DNA of 64,000 nt from Pseudomonas sessilinigenes (GTDB taxonomy: Bacteria; Pseudomonadota; Gammaproteobacteria; Pseudomonadales; Pseudomonadaceae). The translations under genes were made by a program, and so were the position numbers. Numbering within the stretch: the first letter of the stretch is position 1; the number at the start of each line of letters is the position of its first letter. Below are positions 17,990 through 28,211 of this stretch, in pieces. The stretch spans positions 3,286,001 through 3,350,000 of the forward strand of contig NZ_CP027706.1 in NCBI RefSeq assembly GCF_003850565.1, in the 5' to 3' direction. The notes beneath the pieces were generated by a model that was given only the letters and a program-made list of their open reading frames with translations, had not been told where the DNA came from and ran no database searches.

Positions 17990-19822
17990 TCAGGCCGAAA
18001 GCCCGTGCAAGCGCAGCCAGGCATCCAGTGCCAGCGCGGTTTCCAGGCTGTGCCGGCTTATCTGTGTATTGAAATGGCCCTCGGGTTTGCGCAACTCCTC
18101 GGTGATATGGGCCTGGGATACGATGCCGAACACAGGGTTCCCGGTGTCCTTGAGCAACTCTTGGGCGCTGCGCCGCAGGAAGCGTTCATAGCCCAGATCG
18201 GCGGAGGTCGGATAAGGACTCTTGCGACGATTGAGAATCTCCTGCGGCACGTAGTCGGCGCAGGCCTGCTTGAGCAGCCATTTCTCCTCGCCATCCTTGC
18301 TCTTGATCGACCACGGCACGTTATAGATGTACTCGACCAGTTCGTGATCGGTGAACGGCACGCGTACTTCCAGGCTGTTGCACATGCTCAGACGGTCCTT
18401 GCGATCCAGCAGCATCACCATCCAGCGTTTCAAGTGCATGTGGCACAGCTCGCGCATCCGCCGTTCTTGCGGGCTGTCCTGGGCCAGGTGTTCGACCTGG
18501 CGCAGTGCATCCTGATAGCTCGCCTGCTGGTACTGCTCCAGATCGCACTGGCCGTTGAAGTCGGCATTGATGAAGCCCGCCGGCAATTTCACCCGCGACG
18601 ACCACGGAAAGCTCGCGCCGGCCACGACTTTAGGATCGCGGAACCAGCCATAGCCACCGAAGACTTCATCGGCACCTTCGCCCGAGATGGCCACCGTGGA
18701 GTGCTTGCGGATTTCCCTGAACAACAGGTTCAGCGAGGTATCCATGTCGCCGAAGGTGAAAGGCACGTCCTTGGCGCGGAACACCTCTGCGCGCGCCAGG
18801 TCGGAGATCAGTGATTCGTTATCGATGACGACCGTCTGGTGCCGGCTGCCGATGAACTTGGCGGCCAACAGGGCAAAGGGTTGATCCTGGTCGGGACGCA
18901 GGTCGTCGCTCTTGAACTGCTCGGATTGGCCAGTGAAGTCCACCGAGAATGAATTGATGTCCCCACCGGTCCTGGCCTTTTCCAGACGCTGCCCGATAGC
19001 CGTGAGCGTGGTGGAGTCGAGCCCGCCGGACAGCAGCGAGCACACCGGAACGTCGGCATGCAATTGCGAACCCATTGCATGGGTGACCAGTTCGCGGGTC
19101 CTTTGCACGGTCGTCTGCAGGTCGTCCTGGTGCTCCTGGCGGCGTACCTGCCAGTAGCTCTGGACCTTGATCTGCCCATTGGGGCGCCAGGACAGGAGAT
19201 GGCCGGGAAGCAACTCCACCAGGTTCCTGAAAGGCGTCTGGGCCGTTCCCTTCGACAGTGTGAGCACATCGACCAGCCCGGTCACATCCAGCCCCGCGCT
19301 GAACTCCGGGTGAGCCAGGATGGCCTTGATTTCCGAGCCGAAGAGCAACCCTTCACGGTGTTTTGCATAGAACAGCGGCTTGATCCCCAGGCGATCGCGC
19401 ACCAGGAGCAGGTGGCCGTCGCGTCCGTCGAACACCGCAAAGGCGAACATGCCGATCAGGTGATCGCAGCAACGCTCGCCCCATTCCAGGTAGGCATGCA
19501 GCACCACTTCGGTATCGCTGCGGGTCTGGAACTCATGGCCCATCTGCCTTAGCTGGCTGCGCAACGCGTCGTGGTTGTAGACCTCGCCGGTGTAGACCAG
19601 CGACACCTCCTGGCCATCCGAAAAACGATAAACCATTGGCTGGGTACCACCGCTCAAGTCGATGACCGCCAACCGCCGATGACCCAGAAGGGCGTGCCGG
19701 TGTTTCCATACACCTTCGGCATCCGGCCCGCGCAGCGCGAGCGTATTGGTCATGGCACGAATCGCCGGGTCTTCCCCGTCGAGCCTGCGCGTATAGTCTA
19801 CCCATCCTGTGAGACCGCACAT
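17990..19822 (-). CDS. phzH: PhzH, phenazine-1-carboxamide synthase (glutamine-dependent amidotransferase)
   Basis: The 610-residue protein is asparagine-synthetase-like: Cys2 (MCGLTGWVD) is the N-terminal amidotransferase nucleophile, GDxxN-type segments follow, and SGGLDS near residue 265 is the ATP-pyrophosphatase P-loop of the synthase domain. PhzH amidates phenazine-1-carboxylic acid to the carboxamide, the P. chlororaphis-type end product. AGGAG lies 7 bases upstream of the ATG. It is the last gene of the phz operon, 148 bases after phzG; a separate promoter in that gap cannot be excluded. The gene is full-length and all motifs are intact. Confidence 0.97.
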   Translation of the reverse strand: MCGLTGWVDYTRRLDGEDPAIRAMTNTLALRGPDAEGVWKHRHALLGHRRLAVIDLSGGTQPMVYRFSDGQEVSLVYTGEVYNHDALRSQLRQMGHEFQTRSDTEVVLHAYLEWGERCCDHLIGMFAFAVFDGRDGHLLLVRDRLGIKPLFYAKHREGLLFGSEIKAILAHPEFSAGLDVTGLVDVLTLSKGTAQTPFRNLVELLPGHLLSWRPNGQIKVQSYWQVRRQEHQDDLQTTVQRTRELVTHAMGSQLHADVPVCSLLSGGLDSTTLTAIGQRLEKARTGGDINSFSVDFTGQSEQFKSDDLRPDQDQPFALLAAKFIGSRHQTVVIDNESLISDLARAEVFRAKDVPFTFGDMDTSLNLLFREIRKHSTVAISGEGADEVFGGYGWFRDPKVVAGASFPWSSRVKLPAGFINADFNGQCDLEQYQQASYQDALRQVEHLAQDSPQERRMRELCHMHLKRWMVMLLDRKDRLSMCNSLEVRVPFTDHELVEYIYNVPWSIKSKDGEEKWLLKQACADYVPQEILNRRKSPYPTSADLGYERFLRRSAQELLKDTGNPVFGIVSQAHITEELRKPEGHFNTQISRHSLETALALDAWLRLHGLSA

Positions 19823-19970
19823 TTAGCAACTCCTGTTATTAGTCATTGAACCGCGCAAGGCCGCCGGGAAGTCTCAAGTGACTCGTGCCAAGTGAAAAAC
19901 GCAGCAACGGACATGTCCTCCCCAACGCCGTTCCTCAACGCGGCAGATCCCGTACAAACACTTGCATCAT

Positions 19971-20639
19971 TCAGGGTTGCAAACGCCGCACCTGCCAGCC
20001 CGCATCGCAGCGGTCATAGCGCAAGCGCTCATGCAGGCGCTCTTGCCCGTTACCCCAGAACTCCAGGGACTCAAGCTGCAGCTCGAACACGCAATAGCCC
20101 TCGGGACGAGGCAGCGGTCCTTCGATGTCGGCCAGCTGGTTAGCGGCGTCGCGCATGGCCTGAATATCTTTCAGGTCCTCGCTCTGACGCGAGACCGAGG
20201 ACATGGGGTGCGTGGCATAAGGCCGGTTCAGCCAGGCCGCATCGGCCTTGCTATCCGGCTGGCGTACGGCCCGACCGTTGAGGATGATCTGCTGGCTGGT
20301 CTCGCGCCAGTACAGTACCCCGGAGGCCCAAGGGTTCTGGGTCAGCTCGCGGCCTTTCTGGCTGCCTGCGTGGGTGCTGAACACCAGGCCTTTGTCGGTG
20401 ATCTCGCTGATCACCACGATGCGCGTCGAAGGCCGCCCCTGGCTGTCGGCGGTGGCCAGGGCCAGGGCCTTGGGTTCACGGATGCCTACCCGGCGGGCAC
20501 GCTCCAGCCAGTTACGCAGAACCCCCATGGGGTCCTCCGGCAGGGTCTGGTACTCGGGAAACGGCGCATCCAGTGTGCCGGTCAGCGATTCCGACATGCC
20601 TTTGCCCAACAGTGGATTGCCTTGTGCTGAACTGCTCAT
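19971..20639 (-). CDS. phzG: PhzG, FMN-dependent oxidase of phenazine biosynthesis
   Basis: The 222-residue protein belongs to the pyridoxamine-phosphate-oxidase fold ([42 protein letters not shown] region, FMN-binding). PhzG oxidises the tricyclic condensation products toward phenazine-1-carboxylic or 1,6-dicarboxylic acid. The ATG overlaps the phzF stop by 4 bases (ATGA), giving translational coupling. The C-terminal segment ([13 protein letters not shown]...[16 protein letters not shown]) matches the PNPOx dimerisation domain. The length is normal for PhzG. Confidence 0.96.
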   Translation of the reverse strand: MSSSAQGNPLLGKGMSESLTGTLDAPFPEYQTLPEDPMGVLRNWLERARRVGIREPKALALATADSQGRPSTRIVVISEITDKGLVFSTHAGSQKGRELTQNPWASGVLYWRETSQQIILNGRAVRQPDSKADAAWLNRPYATHPMSSVSRQSEDLKDIQAMRDAANQLADIEGPLPRPEGYCVFELQLESLEFWGNGQERLHERLRYDRCDAGWQVRRLQP

Positions 20640-21472
20640 AGAACGATGGTCCCCCTTCCGAACGTAACGCCGTTACCTGAAACTTCCACCTGCGTCAGCT
20701 GATCGGCACGGCCATCGGCCCTGGCGAACATCAGCGAAGGACGGCCGATTTCCACACCCTGGAGAATCTCGATCTGCTGGCCGAACTCGATCTGGCCATG
20801 ACGCGCCAGGTGAATCGCCAGGGGCCCTGCAGCAGAGCCAGTGGCCGCATCCTCGACCACGCCATAGGCCGGCGAGAACATCCGGCTGCGCCAGCGGCGC
20901 CCCGAACCGGCAAAGCAGTTGATGGCCATGTCGTGGAAGTTCGACAGGGCACGGTGGTCGGGGTGCAGGGCGGACAACGCCTCGATGCTCGGCAAGCCGA
21001 CGAACACGTGGCGCGGGCCGTTGTGATAGATCTCGATGGGAAAGGTCGAAGACTCGATGCCCAGGGCCTTGAGCAACTCGGCATCGCGATCCAGGGCCTT
21101 CCAGGTCGGGATCGGCTGGCCCATGCTGGCGGCGATCACGGTGCCGTTCTGGCGCTCCAGCTCGAAGGCGATGGTGCCCATCTGGGTTTCCAGGTACAGC
21201 CGATGATTTTCGGTGTGGGCACCCAGGGCAACGGCCGTACCCAGCAATGGGTGGCCGGCGAAGGGCAGCTCATTGACCGGGGTGAAGATCCTGATCAGCC
21301 AGTCACCGCCATTGCGTGGCTTGAGCACGAAGGTGGTTTCCGACAGGTTCATTTCCCGGGCGATGCGTTGCATCTGGGTTGCGCTGAGGTCGTCGGCGTT
21401 GAAGAACACCGCGACCGGGTTGCCTTCCAGCGGGACGCTGGCAAAGGCGTCGATGATGACGTATTCGTGCAT
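20636..21472 (-). CDS. phzF: PhzF, trans-2,3-dihydro-3-hydroxyanthranilate isomerase
   Basis: The 278-residue protein has the diaminopimelate-epimerase-like fold. Glu45 in NLSETTFVL is at the position of the catalytic glutamate of PhzF, and the GNPVAVF and AGHPLLGTA motifs are present. PhzF isomerises DHHA to the ketone that dimerises spontaneously or with PhzA/B into the phenazine scaffold. The start lies 2 bases beyond the phzE stop, and the end overlaps phzG by 4 bases, so these genes are tightly coupled. The length equals that of characterised PhzF. Confidence 0.97.
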   Translation of the reverse strand: MHEYVIIDAFASVPLEGNPVAVFFNADDLSATQMQRIAREMNLSETTFVLKPRNGGDWLIRIFTPVNELPFAGHPLLGTAVALGAHTENHRLYLETQMGTIAFELERQNGTVIAASMGQPIPTWKALDRDAELLKALGIESSTFPIEIYHNGPRHVFVGLPSIEALSALHPDHRALSNFHDMAINCFAGSGRRWRSRMFSPAYGVVEDAATGSAAGPLAIHLARHGQIEFGQQIEILQGVEIGRPSLMFARADGRADQLTQVEVSGNGVTFGRGTIVL

Positions 21473-21474
21473 GG

Positions 21475-23388
21475 TTATCTCCCGGCTACCGAAGTGTTGC
21501 TGCCGGCGGTGGTATGGATGAGAGCGTGGCGCAGCAGGTCGGCCATGATCCGCGGACCTTCCTGGGTCAACAGCGATTCGGCGTGGAACTGCATGGAGGC
21601 GAACGCCGGCCCGCGCAGGGCATGTACTTCGCCGGTCTCGCTGTCGCGACTGATTTCGACGGTACCAATGCCGTCGATATCCAGGCGATCACTGCCGCTC
21701 TGGGCGGCGAAGGTGTTGTAGAAACCCACCCGCTCGGTATTGCCGAACAGATCGATCTGCTTTTGCACGCCCTGGTTGGGAATCGCCCGGCGCTGCAGCT
21801 CCAGGCCCAGGCACAGGCTCAGCACCTGGTGGCTCAGGCAGACCGCCACGAAAGGCCGCTGTTCATTGAGCAGGGTGCGGATGGCCAGGTGCAGGTGGTT
21901 GATCTTCGGCTGCTCGACCTCGCTGGGGTTGCCAGGGCCCGGGCCCATGATCACCAGGTCATAACCGTCGAAGCGGTAGGCATCGTTGTAGCTGCGTACC
22001 GTCACCACCAGGCCCAGGGCGCGCAATTGCTTGGCGATCATCGAGGTGAAAGTGTCCTCGGCATCGACGATCAGCACCTGGCGGCCATTGAAGTCGCCTT
22101 GCACTTGTTGGCGCTGCTGACTGTCCATCAGCCAGAAGTCCGACACATAGGCATTGCGGCTGGCCAACGCGGCACGCACCTGCAGATGATTGCCGAAACG
22201 CGATGGCGTCTGGTTCTTCAACGCGGCAATCAGGCCGGCAGCCTTGGCCCGGCTCTCGGCCGCCTCGCCCAGCGGGTCGGAATGGCGAACGATGGTCGAG
22301 CCGACGCTGATTCGTACCTGGCCCTGGTCATCGATGTCCGCGGTGCGGATCAGGATCGACGAGTCCAGGGAGCGCCCACCCTTGCCGTCGCTGCCGATCA
22401 GCGCCGCCATGCCGCTGTAGTAGCCGCGGCCCTGGGGCTCGTAGCGCTGGATCACCCGGCAGGCGCTCTCCAGCGGGCTGCCCGTGACGGTGGGGGCGAA
22501 CAGGGTCTCGCGCAGGATGTCGCGTACATCGCGACGGGTCTTGCCTTCGATGAAGTACTCGGTGTGGGCCAGGTGGGCCATCTCCTTCAGATAGGGACCA
22601 CGCACATGGCCACCGTCTTCGCAGATGAGCGCCATCATCTTCAGCTCTTCGTCCACCACCATGTACAGCTCTTCGGCTTCCTTGCGATTGGCCAGGAATT
22701 CCATGACCTCGGCCAGGTTGGGGCCGGCAGGCGGATAGCGATAGGTGCCACTGATGGGGTTCATCACCGCCAGGCCATCCTTGACGCTGATATGGCGCTC
22801 GGGGGAGGCACCCACGAAGGTACGGTCACCGGTGTGAATGATGAATGTCCAATAGGCGCCTTTTTCCCGCTCCAGCAGGTGACGGAAGAACGACAGGGCC
22901 TTGGCCGGGCCGTACTCGCTGATTTCCGCCAGGAAGGTGCGCTTGATCACGAAGTTGGCGCCTTCCCCGGAGCCGATTTCATTGGCGATCACCTGGCTGA
23001 CGATCTCGGCATAGGCTTCGTCGCTGAGGTCGAAGCGTTCGCTGCCCAAGTGGATCGACTCATCGGGCAACAACCCCAGCAATTGCTCGATGCCGATGGA
23101 CTGTTGCTCGGTGATGGTCATCGCCAGCAATGGCGATTGGTCATCCACCGCCTCGAAGCCACGTTCGGCGATCTGCCGGTAGGGAATCAGCGTCAGTACG
23201 TCCAGGCGCGGCTCGCCGATGTTGGTGGCCGGCAGCTCGATGTCGGCCAGGCGCTGCGGTTGCGACATCGTCCCCGACAGCACGTCCAGCACGCCGGGAC
23301 CATTGGATTCCGGACGGTAGAGCAGGGCAAAAGGCCCGGGTGCCGGTTGCAGGATGCGCTCGATGAGCGGGGTGTTGGCCTGGTTCAT
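21475..23388 (-). CDS. phzE: PhzE, 2-amino-2-desoxyisochorismate synthase
   Basis: The 637-residue protein fuses an anthranilate-synthase-like chorismate-binding half (residues about 1-410, with [11 protein letters not shown] and [16 protein letters not shown]) to a class-I glutamine amidotransferase half (residues about 430-630). Cys517 in [10 protein letters not shown] is the amidotransferase nucleophile and FHAESLLT holds the catalytic His/Glu. It converts chorismate and glutamine to ADIC, the first committed phenazine step. The ATG overlaps the phzD stop by 4 bases. Confidence 0.97.
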   Translation of the reverse strand: MNQANTPLIERILQPAPGPFALLYRPESNGPGVLDVLSGTMSQPQRLADIELPATNIGEPRLDVLTLIPYRQIAERGFEAVDDQSPLLAMTITEQQSIGIEQLLGLLPDESIHLGSERFDLSDEAYAEIVSQVIANEIGSGEGANFVIKRTFLAEISEYGPAKALSFFRHLLEREKGAYWTFIIHTGDRTFVGASPERHISVKDGLAVMNPISGTYRYPPAGPNLAEVMEFLANRKEAEELYMVVDEELKMMALICEDGGHVRGPYLKEMAHLAHTEYFIEGKTRRDVRDILRETLFAPTVTGSPLESACRVIQRYEPQGRGYYSGMAALIGSDGKGGRSLDSSILIRTADIDDQGQVRISVGSTIVRHSDPLGEAAESRAKAAGLIAALKNQTPSRFGNHLQVRAALASRNAYVSDFWLMDSQQRQQVQGDFNGRQVLIVDAEDTFTSMIAKQLRALGLVVTVRSYNDAYRFDGYDLVIMGPGPGNPSEVEQPKINHLHLAIRTLLNEQRPFVAVCLSHQVLSLCLGLELQRRAIPNQGVQKQIDLFGNTERVGFYNTFAAQSGSDRLDIDGIGTVEISRDSETGEVHALRGPAFASMQFHAESLLTQEGPRIMADLLRHALIHTTAGSNTSVAGR

Positions 23389-24008
23389 AGCACCACCTCA
23401 TCGGTGGTCACGACCATGGCGCAGCGGCTGGCGGCATATTCGATGGCCATCCAGTGGTACTCCTTGCTGAAGTCGGCGATGGCATCAGCCACCAGGAACG
23501 GCTGGATATCGTTGGAATAGGCATCCACGGTGGAGATCAGCACGCCTACATGGGCATACACGCCACAGAGCACCAACTGATCGCGACCGCTGTCGCGCAT
23601 GCGCTCGAGCAGGTCGGAATTGAAGAACGCGCTGTAGCGCCACTTGGTCAGTTGCCAGTCGCCGGGACGCGGCGCCAGGGCTTCGACCACCTCGCGGTCG
23701 CCGGGGCTGGCTTGCATGCCTGGGCCCCAGAAGTCCTTGAGCAGCCCGCGTTGTTTTTCGCTCATGCTGCCCGGTTGCGCGGTGTAGGCCACCGGTACCT
23801 GGTGGTCGATGGCCCATTGGCGAATGCGTGCGGCATTGCCCACTACGCTTTCGCGCAGGGGCTCGGGCAAAGGCCGCAGGAAGTAACGCTGCATGTCATG
23901 CACCAGCAGTACGGCGCGTTCGGGATCGATCTGCCATTGCGCGAGGTTGACGGGCAAGTCGCGGGAAGTGGGCAGGTCGTAGGGGACGATCGATGGAATG
24001 CCGGTCAT
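23385..24008 (-). CDS. phzD: PhzD, isochorismatase
   Basis: The 207-residue protein has the isochorismatase/cysteine-hydrolase fold. Asp38 in [10 protein letters not shown] is the acid used by PhzD, and [10 protein letters not shown] and [11 protein letters not shown] (Gly-Val-Tyr-Ala-His replacing the Cys elbow) match the PhzD subclass, which lacks the nucleophilic Cys. It hydrolyses the vinyl ether of ADIC to DHHA plus pyruvate. It lies 15 bases after phzC and overlaps phzE by 4 bases. Confidence 0.97.
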   Translation of the reverse strand: MTGIPSIVPYDLPTSRDLPVNLAQWQIDPERAVLLVHDMQRYFLRPLPEPLRESVVGNAARIRQWAIDHQVPVAYTAQPGSMSEKQRGLLKDFWGPGMQASPGDREVVEALAPRPGDWQLTKWRYSAFFNSDLLERMRDSGRDQLVLCGVYAHVGVLISTVDAYSNDIQPFLVADAIADFSKEYHWMAIEYAASRCAMVVTTDEVVL

Positions 24009-24023
24009 GGCAACGAACTCCAG

Positions 24024-25220
24024 TCAATAAATGGCGGGGGAGGGCGAGTTTTGCCAGGCCATTACCGCCGTGACGGCTTGCCCTGGCGTCAGCCGCGGAT
24101 CGCACAGGCTCTCGTAGCGGTTGGAGACCCGATCCAGCTCCCTGGCATCGAAAACGCACTCGCTGACATCATCGGGGGTGGTCTCCAGGTGCAGGCCGGC
24201 CGCCACGCCCCCCGCCGCGGTCACGGCGTGCTTGAAGGCGATGATTTCCTCGCTGATGGTGCGCACCATGCGGGTCTTGTTGCCGCAAGGGGCGACGATG
24301 GTGTTGCCGTGCATGGGGTCACTCAGCCAGATGACCTTGTGCCCGGCACTGCGCACGGCCTCCACCAACGGTGGCAAGCGATCGCCGACCTTGTGTGCCC
24401 CCATGCGGGCAATCAGGGTCAGGCGACCCGGCTCGCGCCGCGGGTCCAGTCGGTCGCACAGGCTCAGGATCTGGTCCCGGGTGATGTCCGGGCCGACCTT
24501 GCAGGCCACCGGGTTGAGCACTTCGCTGAGCAGCGCCACGTGGGCTCCGGTCAATTGCCGGGTGCGTTCGCCGATCCATGGCCAGTGGGTCGAACCGAGA
24601 AAGACCCGGCCCTGTTCATCCTGGCGAACCTGGGGCAGTTCGTAGTCGAGCACCAGCATTTCGTGGCTGGTCCAGGCTGGGGAGCCGGTGAGTGGCTTCT
24701 GGTCCGCGGACTGGTTCCACCCCAAGTGCTGCATGATGTCCTGTGCCGCTCTATAGCCGCGGACCAGGCGCTGGGCGTCGTGCTGGCGATGAATGTCGAG
24801 GGCCTCGCGGCCGTTGACCATGTCGCCGCGATACACCGGCAACTCGATATCGCCGATGCGCTCACTGTTGTTGGACCGCGGCTTGGCGAATTGCCCGGCA
24901 ATTCGCCCCACCCGTACCACCGGTTGTTGGGTCACCAGGCGCAGAGCGCCGGCCAGCATATCCAGCACGGCAGCTTTGCGGGCGACATCGCCGGGAGAGC
25001 TTTCATTCATGTCTTCGGCGCAATCACCGCACTGGATGACCATCGCTTCACCGGCCGCAACTCTGGCCAAGGTGGCACGCAATACCAGGACATCCTCGAC
25101 TCGAATCAGCGACGCGCTGTCTCGCAGGTAGGTCTTCGCGTCGTGCAATTGCGAGGGTTCGCTCCATTGAGGTTGCTGGAACGCTTCACAACTAAGAACC
25201 CGTTTCAGTAAGTCTTCCAT
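24024..25220 (-). CDS. phzC: PhzC, class II (plant-type) DAHP synthase
   Basis: The 398-residue protein is a class II 3-deoxy-D-arabino-heptulosonate-7-phosphate synthase: [30 protein letters not shown]-type segments and SDPMHGNTI are visible. It boosts shikimate-pathway flux into chorismate for phenazine production and is generally less feedback-regulated than housekeeping paralogues. It lies 26 bases downstream of phzB. The length matches known PhzC. Confidence 0.96.
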   Translation of the reverse strand: MEDLLKRVLSCEAFQQPQWSEPSQLHDAKTYLRDSASLIRVEDVLVLRATLARVAAGEAMVIQCGDCAEDMNESSPGDVARKAAVLDMLAGALRLVTQQPVVRVGRIAGQFAKPRSNNSERIGDIELPVYRGDMVNGREALDIHRQHDAQRLVRGYRAAQDIMQHLGWNQSADQKPLTGSPAWTSHEMLVLDYELPQVRQDEQGRVFLGSTHWPWIGERTRQLTGAHVALLSEVLNPVACKVGPDITRDQILSLCDRLDPRREPGRLTLIARMGAHKVGDRLPPLVEAVRSAGHKVIWLSDPMHGNTIVAPCGNKTRMVRTISEEIIAFKHAVTAAGGVAAGLHLETTPDDVSECVFDARELDRVSNRYESLCDPRLTPGQAVTAVMAWQNSPSPAIY

Positions 25221-25246
25221 GATGCGATCACTCTCCCTAGGGGGAA

Positions 25247-25738
25247 TTAAGTAGGTATGCCTTCACGCTTGATTTGCGGCACCGGAATACCCAGGGCGCG
25301 CAACTGCTGGAAGACATTCATGAACTCACGGTTTTGCTTGATCTTGCCGTCCTGCAACTCGAAAGAATGCAAGAAGTGGTTTTCGTAATAACCTTCGGGA
25401 TACCCGGGGAACAGGATCTTGCCGTGGCCATCACATTCCACCCAAATATGATTGGGATCATCGGTTTCAAATATCTGAATGTTGTACCACTCCCAATCCG
25501 GGAAGCACTTGAGCGACCAGACCGCATGTTCAGCCAACTTGGCCTTGCCGTTGATGGCAATTGGCGCCCCAGTATCGGTGGTCCACAGGCCGCCGGAGCC
25601 GTCTTCGGTGAACAGTTCGTGGCGGCGCAGGCGATCCTGGCCCTTGGTGTGCATGTATTGCTCTACCGTGGCGCGGTTTTTGCGCCGAAGTTCTGCAGTA
25701 TCGTGTTCGTTTAGTTGTCGGGCTGCACTAGCTGGCAT
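25247..25738 (-). CDS. phzB: PhzB, phenazine condensation catalyst (NTF2-like fold)
   Basis: The 163-residue protein is a member of the ketosteroid-isomerase/NTF2-like PhzA/B family ([30 protein letters not shown] signature). PhzB speeds condensation of two PhzF products. His71 in LAEHAVW occupies the position of the catalytic histidine, and the Glu in NREFMN is conserved. The ATG at 25738 has GGAG 7 bases upstream; the ATG at 25744 is too close to it. About 70% of positions look shared with PhzA by eye. Confidence 0.95.
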   Translation of the reverse strand: MPASAARQLNEHDTAELRRKNRATVEQYMHTKGQDRLRRHELFTEDGSGGLWTTDTGAPIAINGKAKLAEHAVWSLKCFPDWEWYNIQIFETDDPNHIWVECDGHGKILFPGYPEGYYENHFLHSFELQDGKIKQNREFMNVFQQLRALGIPVPQIKREGIPT

Positions 25739-25768
25739 ACTCATTCTCCAGTAAACGTGAGGGGGGAT

Positions 25769-26254
25769 TTATGAGGCAGGAATGCCTTCGCGCTTGATCT
25801 TCGGCACAGCAACGCCGAGGCCGCGAAGTTGATTGAAGGGGTTCATGAACTCACGGCTCTGGCGGATCTTGCCGTTGTCCAGTTCGAAGGAGTGGATGTA
25901 GTGATTTTCGCAATAACCCTCGGGGTAACCAGGTACCCGGGTCTTGCCGCGAGCATCGCTTTCTACCCAGAAATGATTGGGATTGGGGGTGGCGAAGATC
26001 CGGATATTGTGGAACTGCCAATCCGGAAAGCACTTCTCGATCCAGGCCCCAAGCGCTTCAAGTTTGTCATGCCCGGTGAACTCCATAGGCTCGCCGCTCT
26101 CGGTATTCCAGGAACCAAGACTGCCGTCCTCAGTGAACAGTTCATGACGGCGCAGGCGATCCTTGCCATTGGTATGCATGTACTGTTCAACGGTGGCTCG
26201 GTTCTTTTTGCGAAGTTCAAGTTGATCATTGAATTCGCTAGATGGCGTAGGCAT
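25769..26254 (-). CDS. phzA: PhzA, PhzB paralogue (NTF2-like fold)
   Basis: The 161-residue product is a close duplicate of PhzB and the first gene of the phz operon. At the position of the PhzB catalytic His71 (AEHAVW) PhzA has Leu (EALGAW), as reported for PhzA proteins, so it is expected to be a weaker catalyst or a partner of PhzB. ATG 26254 (MPTPSSEF) has GAGG 9 bases upstream; in-frame GTG 26269 and ATG 26263 would extend the N-terminus slightly. Transcription starts from the phz-box promoter at 26383-26429. Confidence 0.93.
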   Translation of the reverse strand: MPTPSSEFNDQLELRKKNRATVEQYMHTNGKDRLRRHELFTEDGSLGSWNTESGEPMEFTGHDKLEALGAWIEKCFPDWQFHNIRIFATPNPNHFWVESDARGKTRVPGYPEGYCENHYIHSFELDNGKIRQSREFMNPFNQLRGLGVAVPKIKREGIPAS

Positions 26255-26682
26255 GGACAGCATCCTCACTTGTTAGAGCTGATGTTTTCTAAATTAAACT
26301 AGGTGTTCGGTTAAGAAGTCCGACCAGCACTATTTGCAGCGTTTAACCGATGTGCTGTTGTCGGGATTCCAGACGGGGGATGTTTATACACTTGCGTTTC
26401 TGGCTGTTGGAACTACCAGATCTTGTAGCGAGGGCCGCGAAAGCCCCGGCCCGATGGACTGTTTCAGTATCGTGAAGAGAACAGGTACGTTCGTCGAAAG
26501 GAAGACTAGTAATGGCTCTATAACATCGGGAGGTGATGCTGGCTTACGGCTACTTAGTTTAACTAGATGGTACAATTCTAGAGTAAGCGCAAAGTGGTCT
26601 ATGGCCCTCCAGTGTTAACGGTTGACATGAGTTCAGTTTGGTCTAGTCTCACGACCTCCTTCAAACGTTGGTGGTGTTCAAA
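26255..26682. promoter_or_regulatory. phzA-phzR divergent regulatory region
   Basis: This 428-base AT-rich intergenic region separates divergent phzA and phzR. It contains the phz box and -10 element described separately. The part nearer phzR (26470-26680) is distinctly AT-rich and should contain the phzR promoter, but no clear -35/-10 pair could be fixed by eye. No small gene is apparent. Confidence 0.7.
26383..26429 (-). promoter_or_regulatory. phz box and -10 of the phzA promoter
   Basis: An 18-base LuxR-type palindrome lies at 26412-26429 (on the minus strand GCTACAAGATCTGGTAGT). A TATAAA -10 element follows at 26383-26388 on the same strand. The box centre would be about 43 bases before the start site, the expected class-II LuxR-type geometry. 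It is the binding site for PhzR with its acyl-homoserine lactone. The box differs from the one at 28103-28120 at one of 18 positions. Confidence 0.9.
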
Positions 26683-27408
26683 ATGGAATTAGGACAGCTG
26701 TTTGGATGGGATGCGTATTTTTACAGTATCTTTTCACAAGCTTCGGATACGGAAGAGTTCAAGGGCATTGCGATGGGAGCCCTGCAGGAACTGGATTTTG
26801 ATTTCTTTGCCTACGGCACCTGTAGCGTGACCCCCTTCATGCGCCCCAAGACATCTATATATAGCAACTACCCCGAGCCCTGGGTGCAGCGCTATCAGGC
26901 GCAGAACTATGCCCTGATCGACCCGACAGTGAAGCACAGCAAGCTCTCATCGGCGCCGATCCTGTGGGGTAACGAGTTGTTCCGCGAGTGCCCGCAGTTG
27001 TGGTCCGAGGCCAGGGATTCGAACCTGTGCCATGGCTTGGCGCAACCTTCGTTCAACGCCCAGGGGCGGGTGGGTCTGTTGAGCCTGGCTCGCCGGAACA
27101 AGGCCATCAGTGCCGAGGAATTCGAAGCGCTGAAACCGGTGACCAAGGCATTCGCCATGGCGGCCCATGAGAAGCTCTCTGAACTGGAAAACGATGACAG
27201 CTCGCTCAATGTCCAGGTCGAGTTCAGTGGCAGGGAGTGCGATGTGCTGCGCTGGACTGCCGACGGCAAGACCTCGGAAGAAATCGGCGTGATCATGGGG
27301 GTGTGCACCGATACGGTGAATTACCACCACCGCAATATCCAGCGCAAGATCGGTGCCAGTAATCGGGTACAGGCCGTGTCCTACGCGGTTGCCCTGGGCT
27401 ACATCTGA
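26683..27408 (+). CDS. phzR: PhzR, LuxR-type quorum-sensing activator
   Basis: The 241-residue protein has an autoinducer-binding domain ([50 protein letters not shown]) and a C-terminal LuxR helix-turn-helix ([39 protein letters not shown]). It closely matches P. chlororaphis PhzR as I know it. With the lactone made by PhzI it activates phzA-H through the phz box. ATG 26683 ([12 protein letters not shown]) matches the family start; an upstream ATG at 26668 adds 5 residues. It converges on phzI. Confidence 0.96.
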   Translation: MELGQLFGWDAYFYSIFSQASDTEEFKGIAMGALQELDFDFFAYGTCSVTPFMRPKTSIYSNYPEPWVQRYQAQNYALIDPTVKHSKLSSAPILWGNELFRECPQLWSEARDSNLCHGLAQPSFNAQGRVGLLSLARRNKAISAEEFEALKPVTKAFAMAAHEKLSELENDDSSLNVQVEFSGRECDVLRWTADGKTSEEIGVIMGVCTDTVNYHHRNIQRKIGASNRVQAVSYAVALGYI

Positions 27409-27415
27409 GGAAGTT

Positions 27416-27443
27416 GCCGAGCCGACCGATAGGGCGACTCGGC
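27416..27443. terminator. Imperfect hairpin between convergent phzR and phzI
   Basis: GCCGAG (27416-27421) pairs with CTCGGC (27438-27443), with additional inner G-C pairs, in the 40 bases between the two stop codons. A bidirectional terminator is likely here, but no T tract is seen. Confidence 0.35.
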
Positions 27444-27448
27444 GCTTG

Positions 27449-28039
27449 TCAGGCGATCTCTTGCAGTGGAAGGCTACGGGTGAAGGTAGCAGATGCGAGG
27501 GCGTGACGATGGTGCTCGCGGTGCGCCGAGAGCTGGATGGCGATGATCTTCTCGTTCTGGTGCACGGCGGGCGGGCCCAATCGTTGGTAATGCACGCCGT
27601 TGATCTGGTAGTAACGCTCCATGGTCCTGTTGACCACCCCGACGATGCTGTCCGCTCCCGCCTGGCTGGCGATCCTGAGGCTTCTCCAGAACAACGGCAT
27701 CGCCAGCTGAGGTTCATTGGTGGTGAAACGGGTCATTTCCCAGACAGCCGGATCCCGTGGTGGCGTACCGGAGCAGGTCTGGCTGAAGACGCCTTCAAGC
27801 AGGGTAGGGAAGGTGCTGGGGATCAGGCGCGAGCAGCCGACGATGGCTCCCCGTTGATTGATGGCCAGGACGTAGCGGGCCTGTTCGGTATCGTATTGGT
27901 CCCATTCACACAGGCCAGGATGGGGATGGGCTGGCAAGCGCCACCCGAGTTTTTCCACGAACTGTTCGTATCGAAAGCGGCCCAGCATCAATTTCAGCTC
28001 GTCGCTCATCTCGCTCAGCGTGTGCTCTTCCATGTGCAT
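27449..28039 (-). CDS. phzI: PhzI, acyl-homoserine lactone synthase
   Basis: The 196-residue protein is a LuxI-type synthase: the conserved RYEQFVEKLGW, the EWDQYD acidic site, ARYVLAI, GCSRLIPST and WEMTRFTT motifs are all present. It makes the acyl-homoserine lactone signal (hexanoyl type in P. chlororaphis, by established knowledge) from S-adenosylmethionine and acyl-ACP. A phz box with a matched -10 lies 64-81 bases upstream, giving positive feedback by PhzR. It is convergent with phzR and divergent from a TetR gene. Confidence 0.96.
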   Translation of the reverse strand: MHMEEHTLSEMSDELKLMLGRFRYEQFVEKLGWRLPAHPHPGLCEWDQYDTEQARYVLAINQRGAIVGCSRLIPSTFPTLLEGVFSQTCSGTPPRDPAVWEMTRFTTNEPQLAMPLFWRSLRIASQAGADSIVGVVNRTMERYYQINGVHYQRLGPPAVHQNEKIIAIQLSAHREHHRHALASATFTRSLPLQEIA

Positions 28040-28074
28040 GGCTGGATTTTCCTTGGCGATAGAGAAAGCATTTT

Positions 28075-28120
28075 TTTATAACGGACTTATTCAGGCCAGG
28101 CACCTACAAGATCTGGTAGT
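28075..28120 (-). promoter_or_regulatory. phz box and -10 of the phzI promoter
   Basis: The LuxR-type palindrome CCTACAAGATCTGGTAGT lies at 28103-28120, followed in the phzI direction by TATAAA at 28075-28080. The spacing is within one base of that at phzA. Because the box is palindromic and lies between phzI and a divergent TetR gene (start 28212), it might also influence the TetR gene. Confidence 0.88.
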
Positions 28121-28211
28121 CGCCTCGGCATACTCTCGCGTGCTGGTTTGACGACCGGCATGAGGTTGATAGTATCGCGCCTCATTAATCCGCTTATCCA
28201 TCAAGATCACC

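Noticed and set aside
21514..23520. Very long plus-strand open frame (668 codons) opposite phzE
   Set aside because: It is the antisense shadow of phzE, whose motifs and length are those of a known enzyme; the shadow sequence is low-complexity and His/Gln/Ala-rich.
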